A program made the position numbers and the translations under genes. The notes below the pieces were generated by a model. That model was not told the origin of the DNA. It did no database searches and saw only the letters and a program-made list of their open reading frames with translations. Positions 60,195 to 64,000 of a stretch of DNA of 64,000 nucleotides are shown here, piece by piece. Source of the stretch: Macropodus opercularis (lineage: Eukaryota > Chordata > Actinopteri > Anabantiformes > Osphronemidae); NCBI GenBank assembly GCA_030770545.1, contig CM061109.1, forward strand, positions 16,228,001 to 16,292,000, read 5' to 3'. Numbering within the stretch: position 1 is the stretch's first letter; each line of letters opens with the position of its first letter.

Positions 60195-60785
60195 AAATCC
60201 TTGGTTTGTCAAAGTATGTATCACGTCTTAGAGAAACCAGAAAAAAAAGGCTTCAACTCTAGCCTCTATATTTTGCCCATTTACTATCTGGTGCCACGTG
60301 TGCTGCTACACCAGTACCAGTGGTTTTACTGAAACATGTGGATCATGAAAGTGATGGATGTCAGGCCAGTTATTAAACAGTAATGATGCGTGATCAGATG
60401 AAAGACAACCTAAGATGTGCTCTTCATTCAACTCTCCATACTGTTGTTTTTGTTAGTTATTTTTTTTATATAAAACAAATTATAAATCAGTTGTGTGAAA
60501 TTGGCTCAGTGCAATTTGTTGGTTATTTTAAATATGAAATAACTGAAGGTGGAAATTGCATTTTTTTTTTTTATTTTGGCAAGGTCAGGGGTCACATCAG
60601 ACAATTTCTGTAGTGTAAGTAGGTCCGCACGGTATCCAGGATAAATGTGTAGCTGCGTTTAGCGCAGTCGTTTACTAACACTACAGGCATAATTGATCAA
60701 AATCCCAAGCGCAGGGGCCAGAACCGACCTGTGTGTTAATGGGTCGTTAGATGACAACAGTCAGACAGTGGCTTGAAACGGGCCA

Positions 60786-61225
60786 TCAGAGCATTGTCCT
60801 TGGGTCTGAGTTTCTGTAAGAGTCCTCGTCGTCTGACTCTGACGTTGGCACATCGCTGGAGGGGGTGTGGAGGTGGTTGGGCCCCCCGCTCCCCTGGCAC
60901 ACATACCACTCGTTGAGGTTGCTGACCTGAGGGGAGAGGTTCGCCGAGCGGTTCCTGTGCGGCTCGGAGTTGGGCGAAAGAGGGTCTCCGAGAGGGTTCG
61001 TGGAGGAAATGTAGGGGACGTTGGTGGAAGGGGGCGGCGGGGACTTGCAGTGCACCTTCATGTGCTTCCGCAGCGAGCTCGGGTGTGTGTAGGATTTGTC
61101 ACAGCCTCGGACTTTGCAGTAGTAAGGCTTGTCACTGGTGTGGACGTGAGAGTGCTTCTTCCGGTCGCTGCTGTTGGCGAATTTTCTGTCACAGCCGTCA
61201 AACTCGCACTTGAAAGGTTTCTCAC
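60786..61225 (-). CDS. zic5: zic5 coding exon 2 (zinc fingers 4-5 and C-terminus)
   Basis: Starts after a TTTTCAAG acceptor; its first two bases complete Gly348 of the TGEKP linker. Encodes fingers 4 and 5 (residues 349-406), a Ser/Pro-rich stretch, the conserved NLNEWYVCQ motif and an acidic Ser-rich end (ESDDEDSYRNSDP). The stop codon lies at 60786-60788. Confidence 0.97.
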
Positions 61226-63439
61226 CTTGAAAATGAGACACACAGGTTAAGTCAATGCCTATAAAAGTCTCCATAAACAGACTTACTCTTCCGCCGTTAG
61301 ACTCAGCATCCAGCTTCTGCGTGTTCCCTTAAATAAATCCATATTGATTACCTTGCACAGTACGTTTATTGCAGAGACGCAACTCAACACCCACTTGTCC
61401 AAAGTATTTTCCCGTGTGAACACGTGCAACGTGCCTCTAGGCCTTATTACGTGTACGTGTGCGTGTGTGGGGTAGCGGGCACTCGGGAGACCACCAGCAG
61501 CCGTTTATCTGCTGTGATGATTCTGCTATAAATCATCACGCACGCAAACCCACTGACACTTCAACGCCATGTCACGCATGTAAAACTGTGGGTCGTGTAG
61601 TTTCTATGTGATGAACAATAAGGTGGCGTCTGTGCAGTCTTTTATTGATTTACCTGGGGAACGCACGTCACTCTGTAAAACTTTGAGGCCTCGCTACACT
61701 TGTGGCATGAGGCCAGTTTTAAGGTTTCTTTTGGCAAAGCACGATACAAGAACAGTCCCGGGATTTTAGCGTAGTGGGAAGTTAGTCCACACACTGTCAT
61801 GAACTTAAATCATCAGCAGCCTTGTCGAACATTTAGTCGGTGTAGATCTTTCAGTTTGACCTTACATCCAGATAAACGTTGTTGTTTTTGTTTTGTTTTT
61901 CGCTCTACTGACAGACATCTGTAGCCTGTAGCCCATGGCCCCGATGGTTAACAGCAAACTAGAGCTTAAAACCAACACACTCGACATATCGTATAATTTA
62001 TCGTGACATATATCATGTCCACGGGCGTCTTGATTTATAAACTGAGCTTCTGCGTAAACGTCTTACGCCTGATAATTTACGCGTGTTCTGGCGCTGGGCT
62101 GGTCATACGTAAGCACGTTTTACAAATCATATACCCTAATCCCCCTCACGCCTACTGCAAGCGCCTCGGTGCGTAAAAAAGTCTTTATGCGGGAAAGAAA
62201 ATAAAACACATTTACTGACTGTGCAAATGCATCTGCGAATAAAACGTTTTCGCCTGTGCGCGCAATTACGCACCGTTGCCCAGCGTTTAGCGAGCAAATA
62301 GTAAAATAGAGTCGCCTCGGAAAGACTTCAACGCTCCGCGATCAGGGCTTATTTTTCAGACTGCAGTGCTCGTTATACACAGTTAGGAGTTACTGACCTG
62401 TGTGCGTCCTCTTGTGAATCTTTAAATTCTCCGATCGAGCGAACACTTTTCCACAACCCGGGAACGGACACGGGAAGGGCTTTTCTCCCGTGTGAACTCG
62501 AATGTGATTTATCAGTTTGTACTTCGCTTTGAAAGCCTTTCCTTCCCGTGGACATTCTTCCCAAAAACAGACGTGTGTGCTCTGCTCCGGTCCCCCGACG
62601 TGCTCCACCGTGACGTGGTTGACCAGTTCGTGCATGGTGCTGTAAGTTTTAGAACAGGGCTTCTTTTGACTTTGCTCCTGGTCGATCCACTTGCAGATTA
62701 GCTCTTGCTTTATGGGCTGCCGCATGTACCGTAAAAACGCCCCCGCGGCTCCGTGAGGAGCAGAAGCGATGTTCACATTGAGGTTCATGGAGTTGTAGCT
62801 GTGGAGAGAAGAGGGTCCATAGTGCTCTGGCCTGTGCCCGAAGTGCTCCGGCCTGCCGTAGATGTCCCCCGGTATACCCAGGCGCATCTGCCCGTTGAGG
62901 GCATGGTGATGGGCACCTGGGGACGCTTGGTCGTGAAGTCCAGTGAAAAGTGAGTGGGCCCCACTTTCTGCGTGCCCATAAGCACCTGTTGGGGAGATGA
63001 ACATGCCATGGTGATGTGGGGAGGAGGCGGAACTATGCTGGTCGCCAAGTGCATGCATAGCAGAGGCTGAGAGTTCTCTCCTGAGGATGAAGTCCCTGCT
63101 GCTTGAGTAGCCTGAGTGGGGGTGAGCCACGGGGAAACCAACTGTGGTCTGAGCAGAAGTGAAAGATGCCGCGGTCTGGGCTTCGGGATGGCTCTGAATG
63201 TGCTGAGATGGGCTAAGTTTGAGAGCATTTGTCTGTGCCATGTGCTCTGGTCCAAATGGAGTGAGTGCCACTCCAGGGTCGTTGCCCAGCTCCCCAGGGT
63301 GGAGGTGGGCATGGTGGGAGAGAGGGTGATGCCCCCCTAGCCCCGGGAAGCCTGTCATATTCTGATGAGGAAGGGGTTGAGTCGCTGCCAAATCCGCTAA
63401 TCTTATCGTCGGATTCCTCTTGCTTAAAGGGGGTTCCAT
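60786..63439 (-). CDS. zic5: Zinc finger protein Zic5, 2 coding exons
   Basis: Coding exons are 63439-62398 and 61225-60786 on the minus strand: 1042 + 440 nt, 493 aa plus stop. Zic5 is a GLI-superfamily transcription factor acting in the nucleus in neural plate, neural crest and midbrain roof. Features: MEPPLSKRNP start shared with human ZIC5; His-rich N-terminus; the SRDFILRR (ZOC) motif at 114-121; then five C2H2 fingers with C249/C262/H275/H280, C291/C296/H312/H316, C324/C329/H342/H346, C354/C359/H372/H376 and C384/C389/H402/H406. The tail LSPQVSNLNEWYVCQ (445-458) and HLHTPSS are ZIC5-specific, as is the CKVRGCDKSYTHPSSLRKHMKVHCKSPPP finger 5 region (two extra residues relative to Zic1-3). 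All zinc ligands are present. It lacks the long Ala/Pro tracts of mammals. The start is the only in-frame ATG after the upstream stop at 63506-63508, with purine at -3 and G at +4. Confidence 0.97.
61226..62397 (-). other. zic5: zic5 intron 1 (1.17 kb)
   Basis: GTCAGT donor at 62397 and TTCAAG acceptor ending at 61226. It separates fingers 3 and 4 in the TGEKP linker, the conserved position for Zic genes. The half near exon 1 (61900-62397) is CpG-rich with repeated TTACGC/GCGTAA words; the other half is AT-richer. Confidence 0.9.
62398..63439 (-). CDS. zic5: zic5 coding exon 1 (N-terminus, zinc fingers 1-3)
   Basis: Encodes residues 1-347 and the first base of Gly348, ending at a CAG|GTCAGT donor. 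It holds the His-rich N-terminus, ZOC motif, the conserved AFLRYMRQPIKQELICKWID segment leading into finger 1, and fingers 1-3. The open frame continues 48 nt upstream as GTG GTG AGA and so on, but without an ATG. Confidence 0.97.
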
Positions 63440-64000
63440 AACTACACTGACAAGTCCATCCGCACTCACCGCAATTGTTCTCACCACACCACGCTCTCTA
63501 AAACATTAAGAGAATATGTATATAAGGGGTCTATAAGTTCTTTTGTCCGGCTTCTAACTCTGCTTGCTCCTTTTCCCACTCTGTCCTCAAGCGATTGGCA
63601 GAACATACAACAGTTGGAGGACACAGTGGGGAATACAGTTTAGAAATGGCACTGCGGGTATTGGACGGATTTCTGTGACTGGCAGTTAGAAGAACGAAGC
63701 GATTGGCTGTCGTTCAGCGCAGGGGCTCAGCAGGGTTCCGCCCCCTCACTCTCTTTATCGCTGTTGACTCCAAAAAGTTGTACTCACAAAGTTACCAGCG
63801 GATATGTTGGTGCGGCTTTCTGTTGGTGCTGGTGTATGTGGATGACCGAACGTCAGTTTATGTGACAAGTGCAGCCTCGTTTGTCCAAGCGTCTGACTGT
63901 CGAGTCCACGCGGAAAGGAAATAAAACAACGCGCGCTGCTGCTGCGTGGTCGTGTGACTGCTGCAAAACAAGTGACGAGTCGAGATTTGCACAAAAGGCA
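63440..64000 (-). promoter_or_regulatory. zic5: zic5 promoter and upstream region
   Basis: Three inverted CCAAT boxes lie at 63594-63598, 63660-63664 and 63702-63706, and a GC box (CCGCCCCC) at 63738-63745. A TATATA word at 63519-63524 lies 80 bp before the ATG and could place a start near 63490, giving a short leader. In other vertebrates zic2 is transcribed in the opposite direction from just upstream, so the region is probably a shared bidirectional promoter; the partner lies outside this window. Confidence 0.55.

Larger units (their letters stand above)
59440..60785 (-). other. zic5: zic5 3' UTR (predicted)
   Basis: The AT-rich region after the stop codon ends near the distal poly(A) signal. 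It contains a GTTT-rich tract (59759-59800) and T/A runs near 60178 and 60561. As RNA, the GUUU-rich tract could bind U-rich-element proteins; this is conjecture. The end point is uncertain. Confidence 0.45.

Noticed and set aside
60867..61250. 127-codon plus-strand frame
   Set aside because: It is the antisense shadow of zic5 exon 2.
61226..61274. ATG at 61272-61274 upstream of zic5 exon 2 as an alternative start
   Set aside because: The codons METFIGIDLTCVSHFQ are intron sequence read through the acceptor; spliced exon 1 joins exactly at Gly348.
62785..63312. 175-codon minus-strand frame
   Set aside because: It is an out-of-frame shadow of zic5 exon 1 with no zinc fingers.
60786..63439. 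Identity as zic2 or another Zic paralogue
   Set aside because: The MEPPLSKRNP start, the CKVRGC finger 5 spacing and the NLNEWYVCQ tail are Zic5 features, while Zic1-3 start with MLLD or similar and have a shorter finger 5.
1..64000. tRNA, rRNA, CRISPR or intact transposon
   Set aside because: No cloverleaf with A/B boxes, no spaced direct repeats and no transposase or reverse transcriptase frame was seen on either strand. Degraded elements could be missed without a repeat library.

Overview
This is vertebrate nuclear DNA, almost certainly from a ray-finned (teleost) fish. Two genes can be rebuilt exon by exon: clybl (mitochondrial citramalyl-CoA lyase) on the + strand and zic5 (zinc-finger transcription factor) on the - strand. 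They lie next to each other and converge, as CLYBL and ZIC5 do on human chromosome 13. The zic5 protein is short (493 aa) and lacks the long Ala/Pro tracts of mammalian ZIC5. Introns obey GT-AG, CA and T/A simple repeats are frequent, and no bacterial or plasmid features occur.

Layout. 1-6236: no recognisable coding sequence. 6237-6500: clybl promoter with two CCAAT boxes, the start codon inside a YY1-like motif, and a 44-nt coding first exon. 6501-28213: a 21.7-kb first intron with several candidate conserved non-coding elements. 28214-47545: coding exons 2-8, with exact phase at every junction, giving a 343-aa protein. A poly(A) signal follows at 48243. 48270-59450: an 11-kb interval without genes, holding AT-rich homeodomain-rich blocks, CpG-rich patches, blocks open in several frames, and two CTCF-like sites near its zic5 end. 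59457-63439: zic5, two coding exons split in the linker between zinc fingers 3 and 4. 63440-64000: zic5 promoter with three inverted CCAAT boxes; in other vertebrates zic2 lies head-to-head just beyond.

How it fits together. clybl is a metabolic housekeeping gene. Its very long first intron and the desert beyond it look like regulatory territory of the zic5/zic2a pair, making clybl a probable bystander gene in a developmental regulatory block. This is an inference from gene order and motif content. I could not run an alignment, so no element is shown to be conserved. I found no evidence for a wholly new biological system; the most interesting material is the putative regulatory DNA in clybl introns 1 and 3 and in the clybl-zic5 interval.
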